This document shows positions 25,916 through 35,029 of a stretch of 64,000 nucleotides of DNA, one piece after another; the first letter of the stretch is position 1, and each line of letters opens with the position of its first letter. The translations under genes were made by a program, and so were the position numbers. The DNA is taken from contig NC_004663.1 of assembly GCF_000011065.1 (NCBI RefSeq), positions 1,302,001 through 1,366,000 of the forward strand, given 5' to 3'. This DNA is from Bacteroides thetaiotaomicron VPI-5482 (lineage in GTDB: Bacteria; Bacteroidota; Bacteroidia; Bacteroidales; Bacteroidaceae). The notes below the pieces were generated by a model. That model saw only the letters and a list, made by a program, of their open reading frames with translations. It did no database searches and was not told where the DNA came from.

Positions 25916-27460
25916 ATGAAGAAATATCTAAGAAATATAACAGTCGGTACTGCTTTGGTATTAGTTGCCGGGAGTTGTACCGGTAATTTTGAAGAATACA
26001 ACACCAATCAATTCCAGATTCATGAAGCTGACCCTTCTACTTTGATGAAGTCAATGATTGAGACGATTGTAAACATTCAACAGAATGACTCGCAGATGAT
26101 GGATCAGATGGTCGGTCAGTTAGGAGGCTATCTGACATGTGCGAATGTATGGAGCGGCACTAACTTCGGCACATTCAATCAAAGTGATGCCTGGAATGCA
26201 GGTCCCTGGAATACTAATTTCGAGAAAATATACGGTAATTTCTTCCAGATACAGGAAGCAACTAATGAAAGCGGGCACTATTATGCTTTTGCACGTATGA
26301 TACGGGCCATAACCATGCTGCGTGTTGCCGATTGTTACGGTCCGATGCCCTACAGTCAAGTGAAAAAAGGTAACTTCTATGTAGCTTATGACACAGAAGA
26401 ACAAGTCTATAAGAATATAATGGAAGATTTTGCAAGCGCTGCCAACGTACTCTATAACTATTACAAAGATACCAATGGTAACGCACCGCTCGCCAGCAAC
26501 GACCCTGTATTCAGCGGCAATTATGCCAACTGGGCAAGACTCGCAAATTCCATGCGACTGAGGGTGGCTATCCGCATCAGTACAGCATATCCGGAGATGG
26601 CAAAAGAAAATGCGGAAGCTGCCGCATCTCATGAAGCCGGACTGATCGAAGCAAATAATGACAATGCCATGATGGATTGCGGCTCGCAGACAAACCCTTA
26701 CCAATTGGCAGCTGTAAGCTGGGGTGATTTGCGTGTCAATGCCAATATCGTTGATTACATGAACGGATACGGTGATCCGCGTATGTCTAAATACTTCAAC
26801 CATTCAACATTCACTGGTCACACTCAGGAATATGTAGGCATGCGCTCCGGAGAAGATGGTTTTGCCAAAAGTGACGTTGCAGGTTATTCCATACCGGCCA
26901 TCACAGGAACTTCAAAGCTATTGGTATTCTGCGCTGCTGAAACAGCATTCCTCCGTGCGGAAGGCAAACTGAAGAACTGGTCTGTCGGCAATAAATCGGC
27001 TAAAGAGTACTATGAAGAAGGAATCAAACTCTCCATGGAACAGTACGGCACAACAATGCCTGACAATTATCTGACAAATACCGAAAAACCGACAGTATCA
27101 CATAATAATGATCCCAGAGGCCATGCATATACCATCTCCAACACCGTTGCCGTTGCATGGAATGACAACAATGAAGAAGAAAATCTTCAGCGTATCATTA
27201 CTCAGAAATGGATAGCCAACTATCCGTTGGGACTGGAAGCATGGGCTGAATATCGCCGTACCGGTTATCCGGAACTCTATCCTTGCATCGACAATCTGTC
27301 TCCATCAGGAGTAGACAGCAAGCGTGGTATGCGTCGTCTGAGATTCCCTTACACGGAAGTACAGAACAACCATTCCAATTATCAGCAAGGTGTTTCGTAT
27401 CTGAAAAATGGTGGTCCGGATAATGAAGCCACAGATTTGTCGTGGGGAAAAACTAATTAA
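25916..27460 (+). CDS. SusD-like glycan-binding lipoprotein (module 3)
   Basis: The protein has 514 residues, with lipobox VAGSC (C21) followed by FEEYNTNQFQ. The C-terminal part has IITQKWIANYPLGLEAWAEY and GMRRLRFPYTE, matching SusD/RagB lids. It is closer to the module 1 SusD than to the module 2 one. It begins 18 bp after its susC. Any transcript in the present arrangement would lack a complete susC. Confidence 0.93.
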   Translation: MKKYLRNITVGTALVLVAGSCTGNFEEYNTNQFQIHEADPSTLMKSMIETIVNIQQNDSQMMDQMVGQLGGYLTCANVWSGTNFGTFNQSDAWNAGPWNTNFEKIYGNFFQIQEATNESGHYYAFARMIRAITMLRVADCYGPMPYSQVKKGNFYVAYDTEEQVYKNIMEDFASAANVLYNYYKDTNGNAPLASNDPVFSGNYANWARLANSMRLRVAIRISTAYPEMAKENAEAAASHEAGLIEANNDNAMMDCGSQTNPYQLAAVSWGDLRVNANIVDYMNGYGDPRMSKYFNHSTFTGHTQEYVGMRSGEDGFAKSDVAGYSIPAITGTSKLLVFCAAETAFLRAEGKLKNWSVGNKSAKEYYEEGIKLSMEQYGTTMPDNYLTNTEKPTVSHNNDPRGHAYTISNTVAVAWNDNNEEENLQRIITQKWIANYPLGLEAWAEYRRTGYPELYPCIDNLSPSGVDSKRGMRRLRFPYTEVQNNHSNYQQGVSYLKNGGPDNEATDLSWGKTN

Positions 27461-27484
27461 TATAACCTCCTAACTAGAATTAAT

Positions 27485-28612
27485 ATGAAAAAGAATTATT
27501 TACTATATTTTTTATTGTTAGCGTTGAGCACCCCAATATGGGTGAGCTGTAATGACTGGACAGAATCAGAAGCAAAAGATTACTTCGAAGGTCCTTCAGA
27601 AGAATACTATGCAGCCCTGCGCGCATATAAAAAGTCTGATCATCCCAAAGCTTTCGGATGGTTCGGCAACTGGACAGGCGAAGGCGCTTCATTAGTAAAC
27701 AGCATGGCAGGAATCCCGGATAGCGTGGATGTCGTTTCCATCTGGGGGAATTGGTCGAATATTACAGAAGCGCAAAAGAAGGATCTCAAGTTCTGTCAAG
27801 AAGTAAAAGGAACTCGCTTCACCATGTGCTTTATCATCACTTCGGTAGGTACACAGATCACTCCACAACATATATATGACAATTGGGAGTCAATGGGATT
27901 CGCAAGCCAACAGGAAGCTGTTAATGATTTCTGGGGCTGGCCTTCGGACGAGTCTGATAAAGAAGCCGTCGAAGCATCTATCCGCAAATATGCAAATGCT
28001 ATCGCTGATACGATCAACAAATACGGCTATGACGGATTCGATATCGACTACGAACCAAACTATGGTAATAAAGGTAACATTGTGGACGACGATGACAGAA
28101 TGTTCATATTCGTAGACGAACTTGGCAAACACTTCGGTCCTAAATCGGGAACCGGCAAGTTATTGATCATTGACGGCGAACCGCAAAGTATAAAGAACAG
28201 ACCCGATGTAGGCCCTTACTTTGATTACTTTATCATTCAGGCCTATAAACCCGGTAATGACAACAATCTGGACAAACGTCTGATAGACGGTGGTGTAGCA
28301 GGTCCGGGACTCGTTCAGACTTACGGTAGCGTAATGTCCGAAGAGCAAATCACAAAGATGACCATCATGACCGAAAACTTTGAGGCTGTAGATGCTGCTA
28401 TGGATGGCGGATATCCTTATACCGACCGTTATGGCAACAGCATGAAATCTTTGGAAGGAATGGCACGCTGGCAACCGAAAAATGGTTTCCGTAAAGGCGG
28501 AGTAGGAAGCTATCATATGGAAGCAGAGTATCCGACAAATCCGGAATACAAGAATCTACGCAAAGCTATCCAGATTATGAATCCTTCTACCAAACCGTTA
28601 ATTAAATATTAA
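27485..28612 (+). CDS. GH18 endo-beta-N-acetylglucosaminidase-like lipoprotein (module 3)
   Basis: The protein has 375 residues with a lipid-attachment Cys at 22 (WVSCNDW). The motif DGFDIDYEP gives D183, D186, D188 and catalytic E190. GWFGNWTGEG and GVGSYHMEAEYPTNPEYK match the other two GH18 proteins. It has an insertion around 140-160 (FWGWPSDESDKE) also hinted at in the module 1 enzyme, so glycan preference may be nearer to that enzyme. Surface endo-cleavage of N-glycans is inferred from family and context. Confidence 0.87.
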   Translation: MKKNYLLYFLLLALSTPIWVSCNDWTESEAKDYFEGPSEEYYAALRAYKKSDHPKAFGWFGNWTGEGASLVNSMAGIPDSVDVVSIWGNWSNITEAQKKDLKFCQEVKGTRFTMCFIITSVGTQITPQHIYDNWESMGFASQQEAVNDFWGWPSDESDKEAVEASIRKYANAIADTINKYGYDGFDIDYEPNYGNKGNIVDDDDRMFIFVDELGKHFGPKSGTGKLLIIDGEPQSIKNRPDVGPYFDYFIIQAYKPGNDNNLDKRLIDGGVAGPGLVQTYGSVMSEEQITKMTIMTENFEAVDAAMDGGYPYTDRYGNSMKSLEGMARWQPKNGFRKGGVGSYHMEAEYPTNPEYKNLRKAIQIMNPSTKPLIKY

Positions 28613-28618
28613 TTCACT

Positions 28619-29800
28619 ATGAAACAGATTAAAAACATAAGAAACTTCTTGTTGATATCGCTTATCGCAGGCGGTACATGGATCGGCTGTGACGATGCGA
28701 ATTATAGTACATTGGACACGCACGTCTTCTTCGAAGAAGCTTTAACTGCAACAAGCACCAAAGTGACTGTTATGGGCAGCGGTGAAACCAATGTCACACT
28801 GAACGCGCATATCAGCAATACACAACAGAAAGACAACAGCTATAGTCTGGCAATAGATCAGGCTGCTCTTGACGCATACAACAAGGCTAATGGTACAAAC
28901 TACATCGCATTGCCGGAAACCCATTACACCCTTCCGGACAATATTACGATTAAGGCAGGTGCTTATAATGCAGATCCTATTTCCATACATATCAAAGCAT
29001 TCTCCGAGGAAATGAATGCATCCGGTGAATCATATGCTTTACCCGTACGCCTGGTAGCCAAACAAGGTAGTATTGATGTAATGCCTGTTACCGGCAGCTT
29101 GGTGATTCTTGCCAATAGTATCATGGAATTTTCCGCCCCGCAATTTGTCGGAAGTACAGAACTCGTAGCCAAGAAATTCTCTGAAGCTCCTGAAACCTAC
29201 AACGAGTTTACTGTCGAAGTTCGTTTCCAGGTAAGCAATACTGCCAATCGTAACCGTGCAGTATTCAGCACATCCGGCAGCGACGGCAAGAGCTTGTTAT
29301 TGCGTTTCGAAGATCCGCAAAGCGACAATAGTGACCACAAAGCTCACTCATTAGTTCAGATTCAGACTCATGAAACCTATCTGAATCCGACCTACTCTTT
29401 CGAACCTAATAAGTGGCAACATCTTGCTGTGACATACAACGGTTCTAAATATCGTATCTATATTAACGGTAAAGACGGAGGTTCAAAAGACGTTGCCGGC
29501 GGACCTTGTATATTTGGTAATATGAGTTGGTTCAGTGGCGGTAGCTGGTGGAGCGGATGTAAAATCTTGGTAAGTGAAGCCCGTATCTGGTCTGTATGCC
29601 GGTCGGAAATTCAGATTCAGAACAACATGACTATCACAAGTCCAAAATCTCCGGGATTAGAAGCTTATTGGAGATTCAATGAAGGTAAAGGTAATGTATT
29701 TGAAGATGCTACCGGTAAAGGGCATACTATTACCACAACAGTCACTCCTGTGTGGATAGATAAGATTCTGTCTACAGATGAAGCTACTCCATGGAAATAA
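28619..29800 (+). CDS. DUF1735 plus LamG-like surface lipoprotein (module 3)
   Basis: The protein has 393 residues, with lipobox ending WIGC (C24) and then DDANYS. A DUF1735 domain (about 30-160) has DQAALDAYNKANGTNYIALP. A LamG-like domain follows (about 175-385, KWQHLAVTYNGSKYRIYING and LEAYWRFNEGKG). It begins 6 bp after the GH18 stop and corresponds to the lipoproteins at 6560-7774 and 21704-22885. Confidence 0.85.
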   Translation: MKQIKNIRNFLLISLIAGGTWIGCDDANYSTLDTHVFFEEALTATSTKVTVMGSGETNVTLNAHISNTQQKDNSYSLAIDQAALDAYNKANGTNYIALPETHYTLPDNITIKAGAYNADPISIHIKAFSEEMNASGESYALPVRLVAKQGSIDVMPVTGSLVILANSIMEFSAPQFVGSTELVAKKFSEAPETYNEFTVEVRFQVSNTANRNRAVFSTSGSDGKSLLLRFEDPQSDNSDHKAHSLVQIQTHETYLNPTYSFEPNKWQHLAVTYNGSKYRIYINGKDGGSKDVAGGPCIFGNMSWFSGGSWWSGCKILVSEARIWSVCRSEIQIQNNMTITSPKSPGLEAYWRFNEGKGNVFEDATGKGHTITTTVTPVWIDKILSTDEATPWK

Positions 29801-29828
29801 ATGATGGTACAATTTTAATATAGTTACT

Positions 29829-30734
29829 ATGAATAAAGTATTTCAATCAATAATCATTACACTCATGAGTGCAATGATCCCTTTCTTCTCATCTTGCAGC
29901 GATGATGATTCGGTCAACGAATGGGATATGAGCTATGTTTCTTTATTGCCGGCAGATTATTTGAGACCGACTCCTTCGTTTACACTAAAGCATGTGGAAG
30001 AAGAAGGTATTGAAGGCAGTGTTGAGTTTCAGTTTATGGCTACAACACAAAAAGCTGTTACCCAGGATATAAATGTACACTATAGTGTCACCTGTGATGG
30101 TATAGATGCAAACAAAATCAATCTGTCTGCCAAAAATCTGTTGATAAAAGCTGGTTCTACAGCTTCAGAACCGATTACTTTGAGCATCACAGACTGGAAG
30201 TATCTAGAAAATACCAAAGAAGCGCTTGAGTATACTCTGAAAATAAAAATCGCAGATATCGAATCAACATCGGCGGAAGTTACTAATGCAGCATACTATC
30301 AGGAAATAGTTCTGAAAATCTCTAAAACCGCAGAAAAGAAAAAGGAAAGTGTGCTACTGACCAACGTCAAAGACTGGATATTCACCTTTATGACCGGAGT
30401 AGAAAATTCGGCATCAAACTCTGTCGCAGGAACAGGAACGAATGACGTTGCTACAAATGGAGTACCTTTCTGGTTGACAGTTGACTTCAAAGAAGTTAAA
30501 AACGTCACAGGCGTTCAAACAACCCATTGGGGAGCCGGATATGCTCCTTCAAAAGTGGAAATATTCTCTTCGGAGAATGGAGATGACTGGGTATCCATCG
30601 GACAATGGGATACTAAAGGAAGAACTCAGACTATCACATTCGACGAGCGGGTTAAGACACGTTACCTGAAGTATCAGATGATTACTGTTCCCAGCCGCGT
30701 AGATATCACAAGGTTCTATATTTATGCATGGTAA
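29829..30734 (+). CDS. DUF1735-like plus discoidin surface lipoprotein (module 3)
   Basis: The protein has 301 residues with lipobox FFSSC (C23) followed by SDDDS, like the acidic surface-export signal of Bacteroidetes lipoproteins. One DUF1735-type beta domain (about 30-165) is followed by an F5/8 type C-like domain (about 175-300, LTVDFKEVKNVTGVQTTHWG and RTRYLKYQMITVPS). It ends the module 3 operon before a terminator and corresponds to the gene at 5194-6543. Confidence 0.83.
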   Translation: MNKVFQSIIITLMSAMIPFFSSCSDDDSVNEWDMSYVSLLPADYLRPTPSFTLKHVEEEGIEGSVEFQFMATTQKAVTQDINVHYSVTCDGIDANKINLSAKNLLIKAGSTASEPITLSITDWKYLENTKEALEYTLKIKIADIESTSAEVTNAAYYQEIVLKISKTAEKKKESVLLTNVKDWIFTFMTGVENSASNSVAGTGTNDVATNGVPFWLTVDFKEVKNVTGVQTTHWGAGYAPSKVEIFSSENGDDWVSIGQWDTKGRTQTITFDERVKTRYLKYQMITVPSRVDITRFYIYAW

Positions 30735-30773
30735 TAAGCGTATGGAATAAGTTTTCCATCAATTAAATATCGG

Positions 30774-30821
30774 ACAAGAGCAGACTTACAAGAAAAATGT
30801 ATAAGTTTGCTCTTGTTTTTA
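30774..30821 (+). terminator. Terminator after module 3
   Basis: ACAAGAGCAGACTTA (30774-30788) pairs with TAAGTTTGCTCTTGT (30802-30816), with one G-T pair, and TTTTT follows. GH20 therefore probably depends on read-through or its own promoter. Confidence 0.8.
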
Positions 30822-30864
30822 TATAGAGCTACAATCCACCTTTAGCAAACATAAATTAGATAAA

Positions 30865-33186
30865 ATGAAAAAACATCATCTATTAGGAGTCATTCTTTTA
30901 TGCAGTGGACTATTTTCCTGTTCTTCAGGAGTTATTCAGCAGGCAAACTACGAAGTTATTCCTCTGCCTCAGGAAATCAAAATTACGACCGGAAGCTTTG
31001 TACTAAATGACCGTACTTCCATCGTCTATCCGAAAGATAACAAAGAAATGCAGCAAAATGCAAATCTGTTGGCGAAATACATTCATCAGATGTCCGGCAA
31101 AAAGCTGAAAGTCATTGACGAGCCAGTCACTTCAAACGCAATAATCTTAGCAACAGGTCTGAATGCAGACAATGCCGAAGCATATCAACTAAAAGTAACC
31201 CAAGACAACGTAACCATCACAGGTACTTCAGAAGCAGGAACTTTTTATGGCATACAGACTTTACGGAAGTCACTCCCAATTACAAACAAAGGAGACATAA
31301 GCCTTCCTGCTGCCGAAATTAACGACTATCCACGTTTCTCCTATCGCGGAGTACATTTAGATGTTTCACGCCATTTCTTCCCGGCCGACTCTGTCAAACG
31401 CTTTATTGATATGATGGCTTTACACAATATCAACCGTCTTCACTGGCATCTGACCGATGATCAGGGATGGAGAATTGAAATCAAAAAACGTCCGGAGTTG
31501 ACCACTATCGGTTCCAAACGCTCGGAGACAGTCATCGGACATAATTCTGGAGAATATGACGGCATTCCCTATAGCGGTTTTTACACACAGGATGAAGCTA
31601 GGGAGATTGTAAAATATGCACAGGAACGCCATATCACAGTAATACCGGAAATTGACCTTCCGGGACATATGCAGGCTGCGCTTGCTGCTTACCCCGAATT
31701 GGGTTGCACGGGCGGCCCCTATGAAGTATGGAAAATGTGGGGAGTATCAGAAGATGTGCTCTGTGCAGGAAATGACAAGACACTGACATTTATAGAAGAT
31801 GTCCTGAATGAAATTATAGATATTTTCCCATCCGAATATATTCATGTCGGCGGTGATGAATGCCCGAAGGTACGTTGGGAGAAATGCCCGAAATGTCAGG
31901 CACGTATCAAGGAACTGGGACTAAAAGCCGATAAAGGTCACACAGCCGAACAAAGGCTTCAGAGTTATATCATTAATTATGCTGAACAGTTTCTTAACGG
32001 CAAGGGACGTCAGATCATTGGTTGGGAAGAAATACTGGAAGGAGGACTGGCACCTAATGCCACTGTGATGTCATGGAGAGGTATAGAAGGAGGAATTGAA
32101 GCAGTGAAGCATAAACATGACGCAATCATGACACCCAGTTCATTCCTGTACTTCGATTACTATCAGACCATGGATACAGACAATGAACCGCCTGCTATCG
32201 GAGGGTATGTACCTTTAGAAAAGGTATATAGCTACGAACCGGTTCCTCAGATACTCACTCCTGAAGAAGCTAAGCATATCGTGGGCGTACAAGCCAACTT
32301 ATGGACGGAATATACCCCTACTTATAGTCAGGTAGAATATATGGAACTACCCCGTATGGCCGCATTATCAGAAATACAGTGGACTATGCCGAAGAAAAAA
32401 GAATATGCGGATTTCCTGAAACGATTGCCCGGACTGATCGCTGTCTATGACATCAATCAATATAACTATGCCAAACATATCTTCCAGGTAAAGTCCCAAT
32501 ATATACCTGATACCGAAGCCAACGTATTGAATGTTGTTTTATCTACTATTGATAATACTCCGGTCTACTATACACTTGATGGCAGTGAACCTACAGCCAG
32601 TTCCAATATATACACGGACACACTGAAAATCGGCCAAAGCTGCACACTGAAAGCAATCACTATCCGTCCCAACGGCAGTAGTGCAGTGTTGAAAGAGGAT
32701 ATCAAATTCAACAAAGCCACCATGCAGCCGATCACCATGCAGCAGCCCATTAATGAAAAGTATAAATTCGAAGGAAAGAATACACTCATTGACGGACTGG
32801 CAGGAAGCAGAAATTACCGTACCGGACGATGGATTGCCTTCTATCAGAACGACCTTGAAGCAGTGATTGACCTGCAACAGGAGACTCCGATAAGCAAAGC
32901 ATGGGTACGCACCTACGTAGAAATAGGAGAAGAAATTCTTGATTTACGCGAACTTTCCGTAGCCGTATCAAACGATGGGAAAGAGTATAAAGAAGTAAAA
33001 TCCGAAGTTTACCCCGCCGTCAGTAAGGAAGATAAGAATGGCATCTATACCCATGAACTTTCTTTCGATACAGTGCAGGCACGTTATGTAAAAATAGCAG
33101 CCCGTCCGGAATATAACATACCGGCATGGCATTGGGGTAAAGGAAGACCGGCATTTATATTCGTAGATGAAATAGGGCTGGAATAA
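30865..33186 (+). CDS. GH20 beta-N-acetylhexosaminidase lipoprotein
   Basis: The protein has 773 residues with lipobox LFSC (C19). A GH20b accessory domain (about 30-150) is followed by the GH20 barrel (about 155-510), with HWHLTDDQGWRIEIK and the catalytic pair D331-E332 in HVGGDEC. A beta-rich chitobiase-type C-terminal domain (about 545-615) and a discoidin-like domain (about 625-773) follow. It removes terminal beta-linked GlcNAc or GalNAc, such as the antennae of complex N-glycans. Its place at the end of the three-module locus fits exo-trimming of imported or surface-bound glycans. Confidence 0.92.
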   Translation: MKKHHLLGVILLCSGLFSCSSGVIQQANYEVIPLPQEIKITTGSFVLNDRTSIVYPKDNKEMQQNANLLAKYIHQMSGKKLKVIDEPVTSNAIILATGLNADNAEAYQLKVTQDNVTITGTSEAGTFYGIQTLRKSLPITNKGDISLPAAEINDYPRFSYRGVHLDVSRHFFPADSVKRFIDMMALHNINRLHWHLTDDQGWRIEIKKRPELTTIGSKRSETVIGHNSGEYDGIPYSGFYTQDEAREIVKYAQERHITVIPEIDLPGHMQAALAAYPELGCTGGPYEVWKMWGVSEDVLCAGNDKTLTFIEDVLNEIIDIFPSEYIHVGGDECPKVRWEKCPKCQARIKELGLKADKGHTAEQRLQSYIINYAEQFLNGKGRQIIGWEEILEGGLAPNATVMSWRGIEGGIEAVKHKHDAIMTPSSFLYFDYYQTMDTDNEPPAIGGYVPLEKVYSYEPVPQILTPEEAKHIVGVQANLWTEYTPTYSQVEYMELPRMAALSEIQWTMPKKKEYADFLKRLPGLIAVYDINQYNYAKHIFQVKSQYIPDTEANVLNVVLSTIDNTPVYYTLDGSEPTASSNIYTDTLKIGQSCTLKAITIRPNGSSAVLKEDIKFNKATMQPITMQQPINEKYKFEGKNTLIDGLAGSRNYRTGRWIAFYQNDLEAVIDLQQETPISKAWVRTYVEIGEEILDLRELSVAVSNDGKEYKEVKSEVYPAVSKEDKNGIYTHELSFDTVQARYVKIAARPEYNIPAWHWGKGRPAFIFVDEIGLE

Positions 33187-33191
33187 AACTT

Positions 33192-33227
33192 AAAAAGGTA
33201 TGTCGCTGGGCGACATACCTTTTTTTA
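33192..33227. terminator. Bidirectional terminator between GH20 and fecR
   Basis: AAAAAGGTATGTCG (33192-33205) pairs with CGACATACCTTTTT (33211-33224) around a 5-nt loop, with T-runs in both directions. It serves two convergent genes. Confidence 0.9.
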
Positions 33228-33245
33228 ACATTCTCTTTATCCTCT

Positions 33246-34238
33246 TTATTTTTTAGACAATCGAATAATCCGTCCTTCCTTCTTATAGCTGAAGTGATTT
33301 GTATGCATCAATACATTCAATATTTCGTCCGGAAGATTATCAGTAGAGAATTCACCGGTGAACCGTTCGGTCTTCAGACTTTCGTCATCATACACAAACT
33401 TCAAGTCATACAGTTTCTCCATAATATTTGTAATCTCCAGCAATGAATGTTGCTTAAATTTCAATTTTCCGTTAATCCACAGAAGAACTTCGGTCGGCTC
33501 GGCATATTCTATTAATTCAGCCTGATAGGTCGTTGTATTAATGTTCAACGTTTGTCCCGGTTTCAGCAGATAGCCATTATTGACGGTTCGTGGAGATTCC
33601 ATTCGTACAGAACCTTGCAACAGAGTGGTCACTACCCTGTCCTCTTCTTCACGTGCCCGTACATTAAACTTTGTACCCAATACACAAGTCTTAATATGCT
33701 TCGTATTTACAATGAATGGAGCATGCTTGTCACGAGCCACTTCAAAGTAAGCCTCGCCCGACAAATCAATCTGTCGATCCGTACTCCAGAAAGAGTTACG
33801 GTAAATAAGCTTCGTAGATGCATTCAGCCAAACCTTACTACCGTCCGGAAGCACTGTTTGCGCTCTCTGTCCACCGGTAGTCATCACTGTATAATCAGAA
33901 AGTTTATTGGAAAGCAATCCCCACGCAATTCCGCCTGCGAAAACAAGACCTGCCAGAAAAGCGGCTGTCGCGGACGCATAACGTCCCCATCGAACCGATA
34001 TACTTCTTCGCTTGGCTTTTTTCTCCTTTTCACGTACGAGCGACTTAAACTTCGTCAGTGACGCTTCTGTGTCTACAGCATCCATCACTGCCATACGGTC
34101 GCCTACAAAAAGGGTATAATATAGCTGCTCTAGTATTTGTCGGTTTTCCGGTGCTTCTTCACACCATAGTTCTACCTGCTGACATTCTTCGTCATTGCAT
34201 CCTCCCCTCAGGTAGTTCATCAAGATAGATTCATCCAT
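33246..34238 (-). CDS. FecR-type anti-sigma factor
   Basis: I start at ATG 34238 (MDESILMNYL) because the longer frame begins at TTG. The protein has about 330 residues: an N-terminal cytoplasmic sigma-binding part (about 1-80), one membrane helix (about 90-110), a periplasmic FecR domain (about 115-215, VLPDGSKVWLNASTKLIYRN) and a C-terminal DUF4974 domain (about 255-330, KQHSLLEITNIMEKLYDLKF). Such proteins hold an ECF sigma factor until the STN domain of a loaded SusC touches the periplasmic part. The sigma gene is divergent, 163 bp away. The partner SusC here is presumably the one whose head contains the STN domain. Confidence 0.93.
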   Translation of the reverse strand: MDESILMNYLRGGCNDEECQQVELWCEEAPENRQILEQLYYTLFVGDRMAVMDAVDTEASLTKFKSLVREKEKKAKRRSISVRWGRYASATAAFLAGLVFAGGIAWGLLSNKLSDYTVMTTGGQRAQTVLPDGSKVWLNASTKLIYRNSFWSTDRQIDLSGEAYFEVARDKHAPFIVNTKHIKTCVLGTKFNVRAREEEDRVVTTLLQGSVRMESPRTVNNGYLLKPGQTLNINTTTYQAELIEYAEPTEVLLWINGKLKFKQHSLLEITNIMEKLYDLKFVYDDESLKTERFTGEFSTDNLPDEILNVLMHTNHFSYKKEGRIIRLSKK

Positions 34239-34300
34239 GTTCAATCATCCTTTTACTATAAAAAAATATAATACCTCTGTTATTAATACAGTTGGCAGCG

Positions 34301-34308
34301 CAAATATA
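34301..34308 (-). promoter_or_regulatory. Candidate fecR -7 box
   Basis: TATATTTG on the minus strand matches TAnnTTTG, about 63 bp upstream of the fecR ATG. Confidence 0.5.
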
Positions 34309-34370
34309 CTAAACTAAAAAAGAAAAAAATATTTTCTCCCGTTTTATTTCGTTTCTTTCATTGCTTTCAT

Positions 34371-34378
34371 TATTTTTG
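34371..34378 (+). promoter_or_regulatory. Candidate ECF sigma gene -7 box
   Basis: TATTTTTG matches TAnnTTTG, 24 bp upstream of the sigma gene ATG. The sigma and fecR promoters are back to back. Confidence 0.5.
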
Positions 34379-34401
34379 CTCTGCATAAAAAATAATGAAG
34401 A

Positions 34402-35010
34402 ATGCAACAACCTCCTATATACCTAGATATTAACAATAATAAATCTATCATCAATGCCTTGAAAGCAGGCGAAGAATATGTATTCGACGCTGTCTACAGG
34501 TATTATTTCCGTAGATTGTGCGCCTTTTGTTCGCAATATGTCAGCGAGCAGGAGGAGATTGAGGAGATTGTACAGGACACGATGATGTGGTTATGGGAAA
34601 ACCGCTGTAGTCTTATGGAAGAGCTTACATTGAAAACGCTTCTCTTTACTATTGTCAAAAACAAAGCTCTGAACCGTATTTCCCATTTCGAGATCAGACG
34701 AAAAGTACATCAGGAGATTACAGAAAAATTCGAGAAAGAATTCGACAATCCTGACTTTTATCTGGAAAATGAGTTGTTCCGCCTTTATGAGAATGCTCTG
34801 AAACAGCTTCCCAAAGATTATCGGGAAGCATACGAAATGAATCGTAATCACCGGATGACCCATAAAGAAATTGCAGAAAAGCTGAACGTCTCTCCCCAAA
34901 CCGTTAACTATCGTATCGGACAGGCTTTAAAGCTATTACGCATTGCCCTAAAAGACTATTTGCCTTTATTTATTCTTTATTTCGGGCTTGACATATTCAA
35001 ACAATCATGA
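34402..35010 (+). CDS. ECF-type RNA polymerase sigma factor
   Basis: The protein has 202 residues. Region 2 covers about 30-80 (YYFRRLCAFCSQYVSEQEE, IVQDTMMWLWENR) and region 4 about 135-185 (YEMNRNHRMTHKEIAEKLN, SPQTVNYRIGQALKLL). In Bacteroides such factors pair with FecR and switch on susC operons when the SusC STN domain signals that ligand is present. Here the FecR gene is divergent and not downstream as usual. The stop is 20 bp before the addA-like gene, so read-through into DNA-repair genes is possible. From memory, the matching pair in B. thetaiotaomicron (BT1053/BT1052) controls the N-glycan locus. Confidence 0.93.
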   Translation: MQQPPIYLDINNNKSIINALKAGEEYVFDAVYRYYFRRLCAFCSQYVSEQEEIEEIVQDTMMWLWENRCSLMEELTLKTLLFTIVKNKALNRISHFEIRRKVHQEITEKFEKEFDNPDFYLENELFRLYENALKQLPKDYREAYEMNRNHRMTHKEIAEKLNVSPQTVNYRIGQALKLLRIALKDYLPLFILYFGLDIFKQS

Positions 35011-35029
35011 AACAATTCATATCAAAAGC

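Noticed and set aside
26120..26803. 227-residue antisense frame over the module 3 susD
   Set aside because: It is a shadow of a well-supported SusD gene, with no start context or recognisable domain.
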